Below, piece after piece: positions 43,756-52,943 of a stretch of DNA of 64,000 nt. The notes under the pieces are model-generated. The model was not told the DNA's origin. It saw only the letters and a list, made by a program, of their open reading frames with translations, and did not search any database. The position numbers and the translations under genes are program-made. The DNA is taken from positions 1 through 64,000 of the forward strand of contig JAFXVY010000113.1 of NCBI GenBank assembly GCA_017534595.1, in the 5' to 3' direction. Numbering within the stretch: position 1 is the first letter of the stretch; each line of letters starts with the position of its first letter. This stretch comes from Ruminococcus sp. GTDB taxonomy: Bacteria; Bacillota; Clostridia; Oscillospirales; Ruminococcaceae.

Positions 43756-44391
43756 GTGATATACCGGCAGACACGAAACGCTTACGAAAATCTAAACAGG
43801 GAAATGTTCCCCGGCGCGGGTGAATACGACATCCCGCAGATACAGCCGACGCATTATGTACCGGATCAGCTCATCGGGTTCAACTACGTCAAGACGTGCA
43901 GGACTCCGGAGCGATTCGGGGTCCATTTTTTCGTTGACGATTATCAGTTCACACGCATCTGGCAGCAGCCGGAGTACTGGACTGACAAGCTATCTCCATT
44001 CGCTTGCGTATGCTCTCCCGATTTCTCGGGATATATCGACTTCCCGAAAGCGGTCAGAGTTTACCAGCGCTTCAAGAATCATTGGCTTGGTGCATACTGG
44101 CAGCTTAAGGGGCTGACCGTTATCCCGACGATCCAATGGGGCGATGAGTGCGATTTCGATTGGTGCTTTGACGGCGATCCAATGCACAGCACGGTAGCCG
44201 TATCATCTGTCGGAACGCAGCTGCGCCCGGAGTCGAGACGGATATTCAGCCTCGGCTTTCACGAGATGCTTCACAGACTCAGACCGAGCAAGATACTATT
44301 CTACGGGCAGGTGCCGGAAGACTGCGCCGATGAACGGATCATCCGTATTCCGGCATTCCAGGAGAAACACAGGAGGGCACAATGCTTATAA
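43756..44391 (+). CDS. DUF4417 family phage protein
   Basis: 211 aa. DUF4417 landmarks: FNYVKTCRTP, HFFVDDYQFTRIW, VIPTIQWGDECDFDWCFDG and TVAVSSVGTQ. GTG 43756 lies 8 bp after GGGAGG. The family is common before terminase genes in firmicute phages; function unknown. Confidence 0.85.
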   Translation: MIYRQTRNAYENLNREMFPGAGEYDIPQIQPTHYVPDQLIGFNYVKTCRTPERFGVHFFVDDYQFTRIWQQPEYWTDKLSPFACVCSPDFSGYIDFPKAVRVYQRFKNHWLGAYWQLKGLTVIPTIQWGDECDFDWCFDGDPMHSTVAVSSVGTQLRPESRRIFSLGFHEMLHRLRPSKILFYGQVPEDCADERIIRIPAFQEKHRRAQCL

Positions 44392-45194
44392 GTACTTTCA
44401 AACACGAGTTCAAATCTCGTGGGGGGGTCTTACTTAACAGCTCCGTTATCCTGTTCCGTAAGCCGTTAGAGCTTTGGAATATGGAAACTGGCGAGACGAT
44501 TGCCGAATTTAAGGGAAACGATGTCGAGGTTGTGCTTGACTACGAGCTTGACGGCAAGAAGATACGAGATATAATCAACGGCTGGAGCCGTATGCCTGTT
44601 ATTGCCCTGCATAAGCGCGGCGGCGATAGCGGGATGAGCTATACACATAAGGGTATTCCCTTGGGCGGAGGCGGCGGAAGCGGTTTCGAGTCCCGTGATC
44701 TGAATGCAAGGTTTAATGCATTATTCGGCAAGGATACGAGCTTTGACAAGACGCTTGAAGCTTTCCGAAATGCCCATGCAGGAAGTGACACGGAACACGG
44801 AATAACCGTTGATGCTCAGGGCTTTGTTACACAGTATATACACGGAACCGCAGGCGAAGTAATGATAGCGGGCGGAAATGGAGAGTTTGTGCTCCATAAT
44901 CATCCGAAGAACGGATGGCCGACATTTTCCGGCGGTGATTTGATCAGCACCGCTATGGAGCCATCAAGTGGTATAGTTGCAAGCAGCTCGAAGCAAGGCA
45001 GAACGGCCGAGACCGCGCAGTATGCAGGCGATTATATTTTCACGAAGACTCCGCACTTCAAGGCTTCGTCGTTCGTGAAAGCCGTGAAAACGGCAAACCT
45101 TAAAGGCAAAGACTATAACGATGCTGTTAACAAATGGCTGACAGCCAATCAAAAGAAATACGGTTACGTCTATGTATATAGGCCGGAGCAGTAA
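44382..45194 (+). CDS. Phage protein with JAB/MPN-like metalloprotease motif
   Basis: 270 aa. The C-terminal half has H172-N-H174-P ... S183-x2-D186 preceded by a glutamate, close to the JAMM zinc motif H-x-H-x7-S-x2-D (one residue longer). A Gly-rich hinge (about 93-101) separates it from the N-terminal half. Position just before terminase suggests a morphogenesis or isopeptidase-type role, or an effector. Overlaps the previous gene by 10 bp. Confidence 0.6.
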   Translation: MLISTFKHEFKSRGGVLLNSSVILFRKPLELWNMETGETIAEFKGNDVEVVLDYELDGKKIRDIINGWSRMPVIALHKRGGDSGMSYTHKGIPLGGGGGSGFESRDLNARFNALFGKDTSFDKTLEAFRNAHAGSDTEHGITVDAQGFVTQYIHGTAGEVMIAGGNGEFVLHNHPKNGWPTFSGGDLISTAMEPSSGIVASSSKQGRTAETAQYAGDYIFTKTPHFKASSFVKAVKTANLKGKDYNDAVNKWLTANQKKYGYVYVYRPEQ

Positions 45195-45255
45195 TCATAG
45201 AAAGCTACACGAAAGAGAGGCGGAGTGCGATAGCTGAGCGGGGGAGGTGCAGAGT

Positions 45256-45744
45256 ATGGCAAAAAAGGAACGGCCTCAGAATAAGAACCTGATACCGATG
45301 AGCGAGAGAACGCCCGAAGAGCGTCACGCCATACAGTCTGCCGGTGGCAAGGCATCGCAGCAGAAGCGCAGAGAGCGCCAGAGGCTCAATGATCTGCTGC
45401 TCATATACTCCGGACTCCCCATCAAAGACGGGCGCGTTAAAAAGCGTCTGATGCGCCTCGGAATACCCGAAGAAGAGCTTACTCAGAAAATGCACATAGT
45501 TGATGCTCTCATCCGTATGGCTCAGGCGGGCAATGTCGCCGCGATCTCGCTCTATCTGGAAGCATCCGGAGAGCTGGGCATCAAGGATGACAGCAAGGAA
45601 AACAATCTGTTTGATATGATCAAAGCATCTTCTTCCGAGGAGGTGAGCGTTGATGATATACCGGAGATTTTCGAAACGCCAGAATCTGACGATGACCTGG
45701 TGGAACCGTCCGAACCTGAAGGACTATCAGGGGATAATCTGTGA
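45256..45744 (+). CDS. terS: Terminase small subunit-like protein
   Basis: 162 aa. Basic N-terminus with ERTPEERHAIQSAGGKASQ, then a helical region and an acidic tail. Position immediately before terL and the general pattern support a small terminase that recognises the packaging site. ATG 45256 is 8 bp after GGGGAGG. Confidence 0.72.
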   Translation: MAKKERPQNKNLIPMSERTPEERHAIQSAGGKASQQKRRERQRLNDLLLIYSGLPIKDGRVKKRLMRLGIPEEELTQKMHIVDALIRMAQAGNVAAISLYLEASGELGIKDDSKENNLFDMIKASSSEEVSVDDIPEIFETPESDDDLVEPSEPEGLSGDNL

Positions 45745-46888
45745 CGGATCCGTTCGATCCGGCAAGACCCTCTCGATGTCGATAGGCTTCATCAACTGGT
45801 CGATGACCAACTTCGACAACGGAGTGTTCGCATTCTGCGGAAAGACAATCGAGGCGCTTCGGCGAAATGTTATAAAGCATCTGTCGCAGTGGTTCGAGGG
45901 TATTTATACGATCATCGAAAAGCGCACCGAAAACTGTCTGATCATATCCGGCGGCGGGCACACAAACACCTATTACCTGTTCGGCGGCAAGGACGAAAGC
46001 TCGCAGTCGCTGATTCAGGGTATCACGCTTTCGGGTGTAATGCTCGACGAAACAGCGCTTATGCCGCGCAGCTTTGTTGAACAGGCTATCGCTAGATGCT
46101 CGGTCGCGGGTTCAAAATTTTGGTTCAACTGTAACCCCGATACTCCGGAGCATTGGTTCTTGAAAGAGTGGATATATAAGCGCAATAAAAAGCACATTCT
46201 GTATCTGCACTTCACGATGTCGGACAATCCGAGCCTGTCCGAGGAGATCAAGCAGCGCTATGAATCGCTTTACACGGGCGTTTTCTATCGGCGTTTTATC
46301 CTCGGTCAGTGGGTGCGGACAGAGGGGCTTGTGTATCCGATGTTCGATCCCGACAGACACATTACGGACGTTATCCCGGAAGCGGGACCTCGGTGCCGTT
46401 ATTATGTCGCTATCGACTACGGCACGGTCAATCCTTTTGCGGCGGGGCTTTATATGTATGATCCCGCGAATCGGCAGGCGACCAAAATCAGGGAGCTGTA
46501 CTATACAGGACGGTCCGCGAAACGTGTTGACGATGAGGCATATTATAAGATGCTCAAGGAGCTGGTCGGCGAAACTCGCATCGAGTATGTCGTTATAGAT
46601 CCTTCGGCAGCATCTTTCATAGAAACTATCAACAAATACAGTGATTATGTTGTAAGAAGGGCGCGGAATGACGTGTTGTTCGGCATCCAGGTTGTTACAA
46701 AGTTTCTGAATGCCGGAGTCCTGCGGTTCCACGAAAGCTGCAAGTACACTTTCAGAGAGTTTAACAGCTATGCCTGGGATGAAGAGGCAAAGGAAGACCG
46801 TGTTATCAAGGAGAACGATCACGCGATGGACGAACTTCGTTATTTCTGCCTAACCGTGCTCCGTGACGAGCTGATCACTATACTGTAA
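45653..46888 (+). CDS. terL: Terminase large subunit
   Basis: 411 aa packaging ATPase/nuclease. Walker A-like GSVRSGKT (about 32-39), Walker B with catalytic acid GVMLDETAL, and nuclease aspartates in YVAIDYGT, YVVIDPSAAS and HAMDELRYF. PBSX-like family. Start chosen at ATG 45653, 9 bp after GAGGAGG; it overlaps terS by 92 bp. Confidence 0.94.
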   Translation: MIYRRFSKRQNLTMTWWNRPNLKDYQGIICDGSVRSGKTLSMSIGFINWSMTNFDNGVFAFCGKTIEALRRNVIKHLSQWFEGIYTIIEKRTENCLIISGGGHTNTYYLFGGKDESSQSLIQGITLSGVMLDETALMPRSFVEQAIARCSVAGSKFWFNCNPDTPEHWFLKEWIYKRNKKHILYLHFTMSDNPSLSEEIKQRYESLYTGVFYRRFILGQWVRTEGLVYPMFDPDRHITDVIPEAGPRCRYYVAIDYGTVNPFAAGLYMYDPANRQATKIRELYYTGRSAKRVDDEAYYKMLKELVGETRIEYVVIDPSAASFIETINKYSDYVVRRARNDVLFGIQVVTKFLNAGVLRFHESCKYTFREFNSYAWDEEAKEDRVIKENDHAMDELRYFCLTVLRDELITIL

Positions 46889-46906
46889 TAACAAGGCGGT
46901 GAGCAT

Positions 46907-48355
46907 TTGAATATATTTACGAAGATATTAAGCAGACTTGGCCTGCTTGAACTGACAGAGGATGCCGCCGCCAAAGGCTTCGGCGTTAAGCTTATATCAT
47001 CGCTGGAGATGCGCCGGGCGATAAAACTCTGGGATGACATATCCCGAGGAGCTCCGCCCTGGCTTGATCCTTCAGATGACGTAGTCACGATCAATATGGC
47101 TAAGTTCATATCCGACACCCGTGCAAAGCTGACAACGCTTGACATCGGGATCACGGCAAGCGGTGACAATCCCAGGGTGCAGTACTTGCAGGACGTTGTT
47201 ATAAAGAGTCTGCTTGACCGTCTGCCGGAGCAGCTCTGCGAGGCCGACAGGCTCGGCGGTATGATGATCCGTTGGAATGGCGACAGCTGGGACTTCGTCA
47301 GGCCCGGCAGCTTCGGGATCACCGAGATCGACAGTAACCATAACGTCATCGGTGCGATCTTTGCGATGCAGGTCACACAGAACAAGGACATATATACCCG
47401 CCTTGAATACCATCGCTTTGAAAAGCTGGCTGACAGCGAGGATAGCGTCTATCGGGTATCGAATAAGGCGTACAGGAATACCAGAGGTCCGAGCGGAAGT
47501 CTTATGCTCGGTAATGAGGTGCCGCTTGCAATCGTCAAGCAGTGGGCGCATATAGAGCCGGAAGTAACTATTTCAGGCTTGACCAAACCTCTGTTCGCCT
47601 ATTACCGGGTCCCCGGTGCAAATATCATTGATCCTTCTTCTCCCTATGGTACGTCGATTTTCTCCGATGCTATCCAGGAGCTTGAAGATATAGACCTCGG
47701 TATCAGCCGAAAGAGCGCAGAGATCGCAGACAGTAAGCATATAACCTTCATCGGTCAGACCGTTAAGCGCGGCGCGGACAATAGGGGCATCAAGCTCCCT
47801 CGGTATGTGCAGGAGCTGGGCATCGGCATCAACGATGACAGTAACGAATCTGTCCGCGAGCATACGGCAACGGTGCTTACAGAGCAGCGCTTGCGGGATA
47901 TTAACTTCAACCTCTCAATGGCCGGTGTCAAGTGTGGGTTCTCCGAAGGAGTTTTCGTCCTTGACGGTCAGCGCGGAGCTGTAACGGCAACACAGATCGA
48001 GAGCGACGACAGAGACACGATTCAGACTATCAAGAATGAACGCGATGCTCTCCAGGCGGCGCTTGAACAGGCTATCGAGGGCGCGAATGCAACAGCTACA
48101 CTAATGAACGCTGCACCTCTCGGCGATTACGAGCTTGAATTCCACTTCGGAGATATAACATACAGCTATGAAGAGGATAAGGCTAATTGGAAGATGTATG
48201 TTCAGCAGGGCTGGGTGCCTAAGTGGATGTACTTCGTCAGATTCGAGAAGATGTCCGAGGATGAAGCCAAAGCAATGATTATGGAAGCACAACAGGCGGA
48301 TAGGGAGATCGCTTTATTCCAGCAGGAGCTGCTTACTAAAGGCGGCGGTGCCTGA
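46907..48355 (+). CDS. Portal protein
   Basis: 482 aa, SPP1 Gp6-like portal family. Features include DVVTINMAKFISDTRAKL, the anionic and helical wing (GMMIRWNGDSWDF), and a C-terminal long-helix/coiled region. TTG start with AAGGCGGTGA upstream; no better start exists. Forms the dodecameric DNA gate of the capsid vertex. Confidence 0.88.
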   Translation: MNIFTKILSRLGLLELTEDAAAKGFGVKLISSLEMRRAIKLWDDISRGAPPWLDPSDDVVTINMAKFISDTRAKLTTLDIGITASGDNPRVQYLQDVVIKSLLDRLPEQLCEADRLGGMMIRWNGDSWDFVRPGSFGITEIDSNHNVIGAIFAMQVTQNKDIYTRLEYHRFEKLADSEDSVYRVSNKAYRNTRGPSGSLMLGNEVPLAIVKQWAHIEPEVTISGLTKPLFAYYRVPGANIIDPSSPYGTSIFSDAIQELEDIDLGISRKSAEIADSKHITFIGQTVKRGADNRGIKLPRYVQELGIGINDDSNESVREHTATVLTEQRLRDINFNLSMAGVKCGFSEGVFVLDGQRGAVTATQIESDDRDTIQTIKNERDALQAALEQAIEGANATATLMNAAPLGDYELEFHFGDITYSYEEDKANWKMYVQQGWVPKWMYFVRFEKMSEDEAKAMIMEAQQADREIALFQQELLTKGGGA

Positions 48356-49548
48356 TGCTTACTCCGGAAGAGATCGATAGGCTCATCGAAACGATGCAGC
48401 CCTTCGTAGATCAGCTCAATATCTATATCACCAATGATATGATCCGGCGGATCATGGCACGCTTGAAAAGCGGTGTCTTTCAGCTTTCCGCTTCTGATAT
48501 ATGGGCGGTGCAGGTGCTTGATGAGACTAACGCCCATTTCGAGGCCGTGCAAGCCGAGATCAAGCGATGGACGGGCAAGGTCGAAAAAGAGATCGTTCAG
48601 ATCTTCGAGGACACCGGAATAACTGCCTGGGATGCTGATAGAAAAATTTATGATGCAGAGGGCAAGAAAACCGTACCTATATACGAGATGCCGCGAATGG
48701 TGCAGATCATGGAAGATACTATGCAGCGCACCTTTGGCACTTTGCACAACTTCACCCGAACAACAGCCCACGCTTCGCAGCAGAGGTTCCGCCAGCTCCT
48801 TGATACAGCGCATCTGGAAGTAATGTCCGGCGCGGTATCATACCAAGAGGCGTATAGAGAGGCAATCGACCAGCTCTGCACAACACAGCTGAAAATCGCT
48901 TACGGCGGCGCTCCCGGCACGCCTTCGGTGTATCATCGAGATACAATCGAAACCGCTGTACTGCGGGCGGTACGGACCGGAACAACACAGACGGCAGGCA
49001 ATATCTCGCTGCAAGGTATGATCGATATGGACTGGGATGTTATCCAAGTTTCGGGGCACTTCGGAGCCCGTATCGGTGACGGCGGCGAAAACCCCGGCAA
49101 TCATTATTGGTGGCAGGCAAAACTGTATTCGAGAACGGGCCGGACAAAAGGGCTTCCGAATTTCGATGTCTGTGGCTATGGCACCGGCGAGGGGTTATGC
49201 GGCTGGAACTGCCGGCACAGCTTCGGTCCCGGCATCAAGGGACATAACGTTTACGAGCATTTCGACAAGGAAAAGAACGAGGATATCTACAAGCTGTCAC
49301 AGAAACAGCGAGAGCTTGAACGGAGCATCCGAAAGCTGAAATATGAAGTCGCAGGGCGCGATGAAGCATATAAGGACTGCCCGGAGAGTGAAAAAGAGCA
49401 GTACAAATCTGATCTCGATGTTTCAGTCGCTAAGCTGAAAAACAAAGTCGCTGCATATCGGAAGTTCTGCGCTGACAATGAGCTTAAGCCGTCATGGACA
49501 CGCCTTGAAGTGGCGAAATATACGAGAGTGGCAAGGAGGAAGTCGTGA
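48355..49548 (+). CDS. Phage minor capsid protein (head morphogenesis)
   Basis: 397 aa. Internal region YHRDTIETAVLRAVRTGTTQ, GENPGNHYWWQAKLYSRTGR and CGWNCRHSFGP is typical of phage minor capsid protein 2/SPP1 gp7-like proteins. Coiled C-terminus. ATG overlaps the portal stop (TGATG). Confidence 0.87.
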   Translation: MLTPEEIDRLIETMQPFVDQLNIYITNDMIRRIMARLKSGVFQLSASDIWAVQVLDETNAHFEAVQAEIKRWTGKVEKEIVQIFEDTGITAWDADRKIYDAEGKKTVPIYEMPRMVQIMEDTMQRTFGTLHNFTRTTAHASQQRFRQLLDTAHLEVMSGAVSYQEAYREAIDQLCTTQLKIAYGGAPGTPSVYHRDTIETAVLRAVRTGTTQTAGNISLQGMIDMDWDVIQVSGHFGARIGDGGENPGNHYWWQAKLYSRTGRTKGLPNFDVCGYGTGEGLCGWNCRHSFGPGIKGHNVYEHFDKEKNEDIYKLSQKQRELERSIRKLKYEVAGRDEAYKDCPESEKEQYKSDLDVSVAKLKNKVAAYRKFCADNELKPSWTRLEVAKYTRVARRKS

Positions 49549-49679
49549 AATACGAATTGAATGAACAGCAGATACGGCTTATCCTTGAAGCCTTGGAGCT
49601 CGGGGATCGCGTCGAGTTGATCCCGACAAAGGATAAGATCAAGGTAGTCCGCATAAAGCGGCAGGATATAACAGAATAA
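49545..49679 (+). CDS. Small hypothetical phage protein
   Basis: 44 aa, starts KYELNEQQIRLILEALELGD; matches short phage proteins often found after the minor capsid gene. GTG start with AAGGAGGA 5 bp upstream, overlapping the previous stop. Confidence 0.65.
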   Translation: MKYELNEQQIRLILEALELGDRVELIPTKDKIKVVRIKRQDITE

Positions 49680-49719
49680 CGAATCCCGATCATAAGCGGT
49701 TGATCGGAAGAGCCGAGCG

Positions 49720-49756
49720 GGGCTGATGGTGCATAATGCACTGTCAGCCCTTTTTT
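49720..49756 (+). terminator. Terminator between packaging and capsid genes
   Basis: GGGCTGA-TG-GTGCA / TGCAC-TG-TCAGCCC around TAA, followed by TTTTTT. Further hairpins (GTGCG/CGCAC near 49770; GCCGGG/CCCGGC near 49806) follow, but no clear promoter is seen before the scaffold gene. Confidence 0.85.
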
Positions 49757-49879
49757 ATATGCCCGATGCGTGTGCGATGATCACGCACGGGTACCATCGG
49801 CGGAGCCGGGCGCCTAACCCCGGCAGATATCGGTCACGGCAACGACCTAAAAAGCCTAAAGATATTGGAGGTAAATCTT

Positions 49880-50491
49880 ATGAAGACAGAAGAACTGACC
49901 GCGCTGGGACTTAATGACGAGCAGGTAAAAGGTGTATTCGCCTTAAACGGCACCGACATCAATGAGCTGAAGCAGCAAAATGCTACGCTCACATCGGAAC
50001 GAGATACGCTTAAGACCGAGCGAGACAATCTCACCACACAGCTCACAGCAGCTAATGACACGCTCGCAAAGTTCGGTGACAGCACACCTGAATCGATGCA
50101 GGCAGAGATCCAGAAGTACAAAGATCAGATGGAGCAGCTCAAGACCGATTATGAGTCGCAGCTGACCGCCAGAGATCAGAGCGCCTGGATCGACGGTAAG
50201 TTCGACGAGTACGGTGTGACCTCACCTTATGCAAAGGCGGCGCTTAAGGCGGAGATCATGTCGAAGGACAAAGGGCTCCCCTGGAGAGATGGTGCATTCT
50301 TCGGCTTTGACGACTTCATGAAAAACGCAAAGACCAAAGATGCAAACCTTTATCAGACCCAGGAGGAGAAGGATGCCGCCGCAAAAGCTGCCGAACAGCA
50401 GGAAAAGGCTCCGAAGTTCATGGGCTCCCTCAATGGCAATACGCCTCCCGAAGGAGGTCAGGAGAAGAAGGTCATTCCGAAAGTTTGGTAA
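49880..50491 (+). CDS. Scaffold protein (GP20-like)
   Basis: 203 aa. An acidic coiled coil (about 30-110; LTSERDTLKTERDNLTTQL) followed by a C-terminal capsid-binding basic segment. Pattern of the phage minor structural GP20 scaffold family, directly before the major capsid gene. ATG 49880 has GGAGGT 7 bp upstream. Confidence 0.88.
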   Translation: MKTEELTALGLNDEQVKGVFALNGTDINELKQQNATLTSERDTLKTERDNLTTQLTAANDTLAKFGDSTPESMQAEIQKYKDQMEQLKTDYESQLTARDQSAWIDGKFDEYGVTSPYAKAALKAEIMSKDKGLPWRDGAFFGFDDFMKNAKTKDANLYQTQEEKDAAAKAAEQQEKAPKFMGSLNGNTPPEGGQEKKVIPKVW

Positions 50492-50515
50492 TAACACGGA
50501 AAGGAATGAAAGTTA

Positions 50516-51364
50516 ATGGCAAAGATCGAATCTTTAAGCATTCTGCTTACCACAACCGGTAACGACTACCTTGCAGAGCTTTCGGGTGCTGTTATCGAGA
50601 ACATCCAGAAGGAAGCTCTTTCCTACAGACTGAAGAACACCGATCTGTCCGGTGATCCTGTTTCGGGTACTGTAGAGGTAAGACGTTTCGCAAATGCCAC
50701 ATCCAAGAATTACGGTACTGCGAGAACCGCAGGCAAGGGTGACAACGTAAAGGCTGCTCCCGTAACTGTTGCTATCGATCAGGACAAGGAGATCGTCGAG
50801 GAGATCGAGGCAAAGGACGTAAGGCTCTACCCGGTTGATAACGTTCTTCAGAGACGTTCCGCAAACCATGTACTGTCTGTCGCTGTTGCACTTGATAAGG
50901 TGTTCTTCAGCGTAGCGGCTACTGCTGCGACCTCTGTAAACATCTCTACTGCTCTTGCAGTCGAAGATGCCCTTGAGAAGATCATCCAGGAGCTGGAGAC
51001 TACCCAGAACGATTTCGTCGAGGGTGTGCCCAGAGATATGATGGCTCTCACCCTGTCACCCGAGTGGTACGGCAAGATCAGAAACGAACTTGATAAGAAG
51101 ACCCGCGTTAACGTAGATACTACCGAAGAGCAGTTCTTCGCTTGGCACGGTGTCGAGGTCAACAGCTCCGTTCGTATGCCTTCTGGCTGCGACATTCTGA
51201 TCATGGTTAAGGGCGCTGTTGCTCAGCCCGTTATGATGAATCAGTACTCCGCTGAGAAGATTCCTCTCTCCGAGGCTATCGGCGTCGAGCTGTTCTATCA
51301 CTACGGCACAAAGGCCGTAACACCTGACCTTATTCTTAAGGCCAATCTGGTGGACCCTACCTGA
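50516..51364 (+). CDS. Major capsid protein
   Basis: 282 aa, probable HK97-fold coat protein by position after scaffold and by overall pattern (E-loop-like GTVEVRRFANATSKNYG, DKVFFSVAAT). Ends VDPT then TGA. The following gene encodes an Ig-like domain in the -1 frame with no ribosome site, so a frameshifted longer form is possible. Confidence 0.85.
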   Translation: MAKIESLSILLTTTGNDYLAELSGAVIENIQKEALSYRLKNTDLSGDPVSGTVEVRRFANATSKNYGTARTAGKGDNVKAAPVTVAIDQDKEIVEEIEAKDVRLYPVDNVLQRRSANHVLSVAVALDKVFFSVAATAATSVNISTALAVEDALEKIIQELETTQNDFVEGVPRDMMALTLSPEWYGKIRNELDKKTRVNVDTTEEQFFAWHGVEVNSSVRMPSGCDILIMVKGAVAQPVMMNQYSAEKIPLSEAIGVELFYHYGTKAVTPDLILKANLVDPT

Positions 51365-51366
51365 CC

Positions 51367-51747
51367 TTGTCGGTAGATACCGCAGTATCGGCAAGTGAGG
51401 ATTTATTTGGTAAGACCATAGGCGACTTGCAAAGTGGTATTACCATAGGCGAGGACGGCATCACCGGTACGCTTAAGTATGTAAGTGATTACACAGGCTT
51501 CTCCGGCGATGTATCCTTGCAGAGCGGTAATTTCCTTGTGCTGCACAGCACTACAAATCATGACGGTGCTACGATCACAGTTACGGTCACGAACCCCGTT
51601 ACCCTCGATGATGACGGTATAGTTGTTCTCCGCGTAGCCGACAAGGATACACAGACTGTAACGATCTCCGCAAGCAAGGAAGGCTATGACACTGTTACCA
51701 AGGTTTACAGCTTGAGCGGCCTGACGTGTGAAGCGGCTCCGGCTTGA
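51367..51747 (+). CDS. Ig-like capsid decoration domain
   Basis: 126 aa, beta-rich Ig/Big-like domain (TVTISASKEGYDTVTKVYSL). The only start is TTG 51367 without a ribosome site, 2 bp after the capsid stop; the frame is open back to 51340. It may be made by coupled re-initiation or as a -1 frameshift fusion to the coat protein. Confidence 0.7.
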   Translation: MSVDTAVSASEDLFGKTIGDLQSGITIGEDGITGTLKYVSDYTGFSGDVSLQSGNFLVLHSTTNHDGATITVTVTNPVTLDDDGIVVLRVADKDTQTVTISASKEGYDTVTKVYSLSGLTCEAAPA

Positions 51748-51758
51748 AGGAGGTCAAG

Positions 51759-51854
51759 ATGATGGATATAATCAATCGTATTGTCAGGATCCCCGTACCG
51801 GATAAGGCACCCGAGGAGACCAAGAAGCCCGCAAAGGGCAAGGGCAAGAAGTGA
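51759..51854 (+). CDS. Very small basic phage protein
   Basis: 31 aa (MMDIINRIVRIPVPDKAPEE then a Lys-rich tail). AAGGAGG lies 5 bp upstream of the ATG pair. Small, but in a compact operon with a clear ribosome site. Confidence 0.55.
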   Translation: MMDIINRIVRIPVPDKAPEETKKPAKGKGKK

Positions 51855-51868
51855 GGAGGTGACCGGCT

Positions 51869-52036
51869 ATGACGATCTTCAAGAACCTCATTACCGGAAA
51901 TGTTCTCAAAGTGACGGAGCAGCTTACTATCGATGAGATGCGTAAGCGTACCGACATCTATCAAGAACTGGATGTCGAACCGGCTCCCGATCCTGTTACA
52001 ACTGAGGTCTTCTTGACCGTTAAGGAAACTAACTGA
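51869..52036 (+). CDS. Small hypothetical phage protein
   Basis: 55 aa, starts TIFKNLITGNVLKVTEQL; AGGAGGTGA precedes. Located between capsid and head-tail connector genes. Function unknown. Confidence 0.6.
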   Translation: MTIFKNLITGNVLKVTEQLTIDEMRKRTDIYQELDVEPAPDPVTTEVFLTVKETN

Positions 52037-52050
52037 AGGAGGTGACGGCG

Positions 52051-52512
52051 ATGTTCGCAACATATCAGGACTACACGGCGATATATCACGGCGATGTGCT
52101 GACCGAAGATAATGCAGATAAGTGGCTTGACAGAGCTTCCGATTTTGTTGATAAGATCACGTTCGGGAGGCTCCGAACTGCTTATCCCGAGGATCAGCAG
52201 TCTGATATCTATGTCAAGAAGTCGGTATGTGCTGTCGCCGAAGCCTTATATCTGATCGACGCACAGAAAAAAGCGGGGGCGGCACAGATTGGAGCTGACG
52301 GATCATACAAAAATCCTGTTGCTTCGGTCAGCTCCGGCAGAGAATCGATATCCTATGCACTTAGCGGCGGCTCTACGGTGTACGCTGCTGCGGCCGCGAA
52401 CAAAGCGGCTGCGGACAGCTACACTATGAGCATAGCAGCTGAGTACCTTGCCAATGTTGCAGACGCTAACGGCACAAATCTTCTTTACGCGGGGGTGGAC
52501 CCCTTTGTTTAG
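52051..52512 (+). CDS. Head-tail connector protein
   Basis: 153 aa; begins FATYQDYTAIYHGDVLTEDN, a gp6/gp15-like adaptor pattern, with Ala-rich C-terminus. ATG 52051 follows AAGGAGG by 8 bp. Confidence 0.78.
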   Translation: MFATYQDYTAIYHGDVLTEDNADKWLDRASDFVDKITFGRLRTAYPEDQQSDIYVKKSVCAVAEALYLIDAQKKAGAAQIGADGSYKNPVASVSSGRESISYALSGGSTVYAAAAANKAAADSYTMSIAAEYLANVADANGTNLLYAGVDPFV

Positions 52513-52942
52513 AGACACAATAACCCTTTATAACTTCTTTCACGGCGTCTGGCATCGGCATATCATTCAGGGTGCGGATGCGAGAGCTGTTGATGCATCA
52601 AGCAAGAGTGCGACGACTGGGGATGCGCGGTCAAGCCGGTTGAACATCCTGATCAACTGCTCCTCCGATAAGAAGGTAGCAACGTCCGAAGGTCCCAGAC
52701 AGTACTATCCTCCGAAGGAGTATGAGAGGCTGGAGAGCCCTATCGAAAGCAATGCAATCACGTTCTGTGAAGGTAAGGACTTCATTGTTCTCGGTGCTGT
52801 ATGGAGCGAGGATCCGGTCAACGATGAAAACTACGAAAACGGCTACTATGATCACTTATATCAGACCCGAGACGGTGTGTATATGATCAACTCGGTGGCG
52901 TTTTTCAGCCTCATTCCGCACTTCGAGATAGGAGCGCGATAG
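52505..52942 (+). CDS. Head closure/stopper-like phage protein
   Basis: 145 aa. Begins with the family-typical (L)FRDTITLYNFF; internal GKDFIVLGAVWSEDP. TTG 52505 is the best start that overlaps the previous stop; upstream in-frame ATG lies deep in the preceding gene. Position fits the head-completion set. Confidence 0.6.
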   Translation: MFRDTITLYNFFHGVWHRHIIQGADARAVDASSKSATTGDARSSRLNILINCSSDKKVATSEGPRQYYPPKEYERLESPIESNAITFCEGKDFIVLGAVWSEDPVNDENYENGYYDHLYQTRDGVYMINSVAFFSLIPHFEIGAR

Positions 52943-52943
52943 T

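Noticed and set aside
43587..43823. 78-aa plus-strand frame across the intergenic hairpins
   Set aside because: No ribosome site, overlaps the well-supported DUF4417 start, and covers structured non-coding sequence.
44403..44428. tRNA T-arm-like sequence CACGAGTTCAAATCTCGTG
   Set aside because: The following acceptor strand would be seven G with no C-rich partner upstream, and the stretch lies inside a good coding gene.
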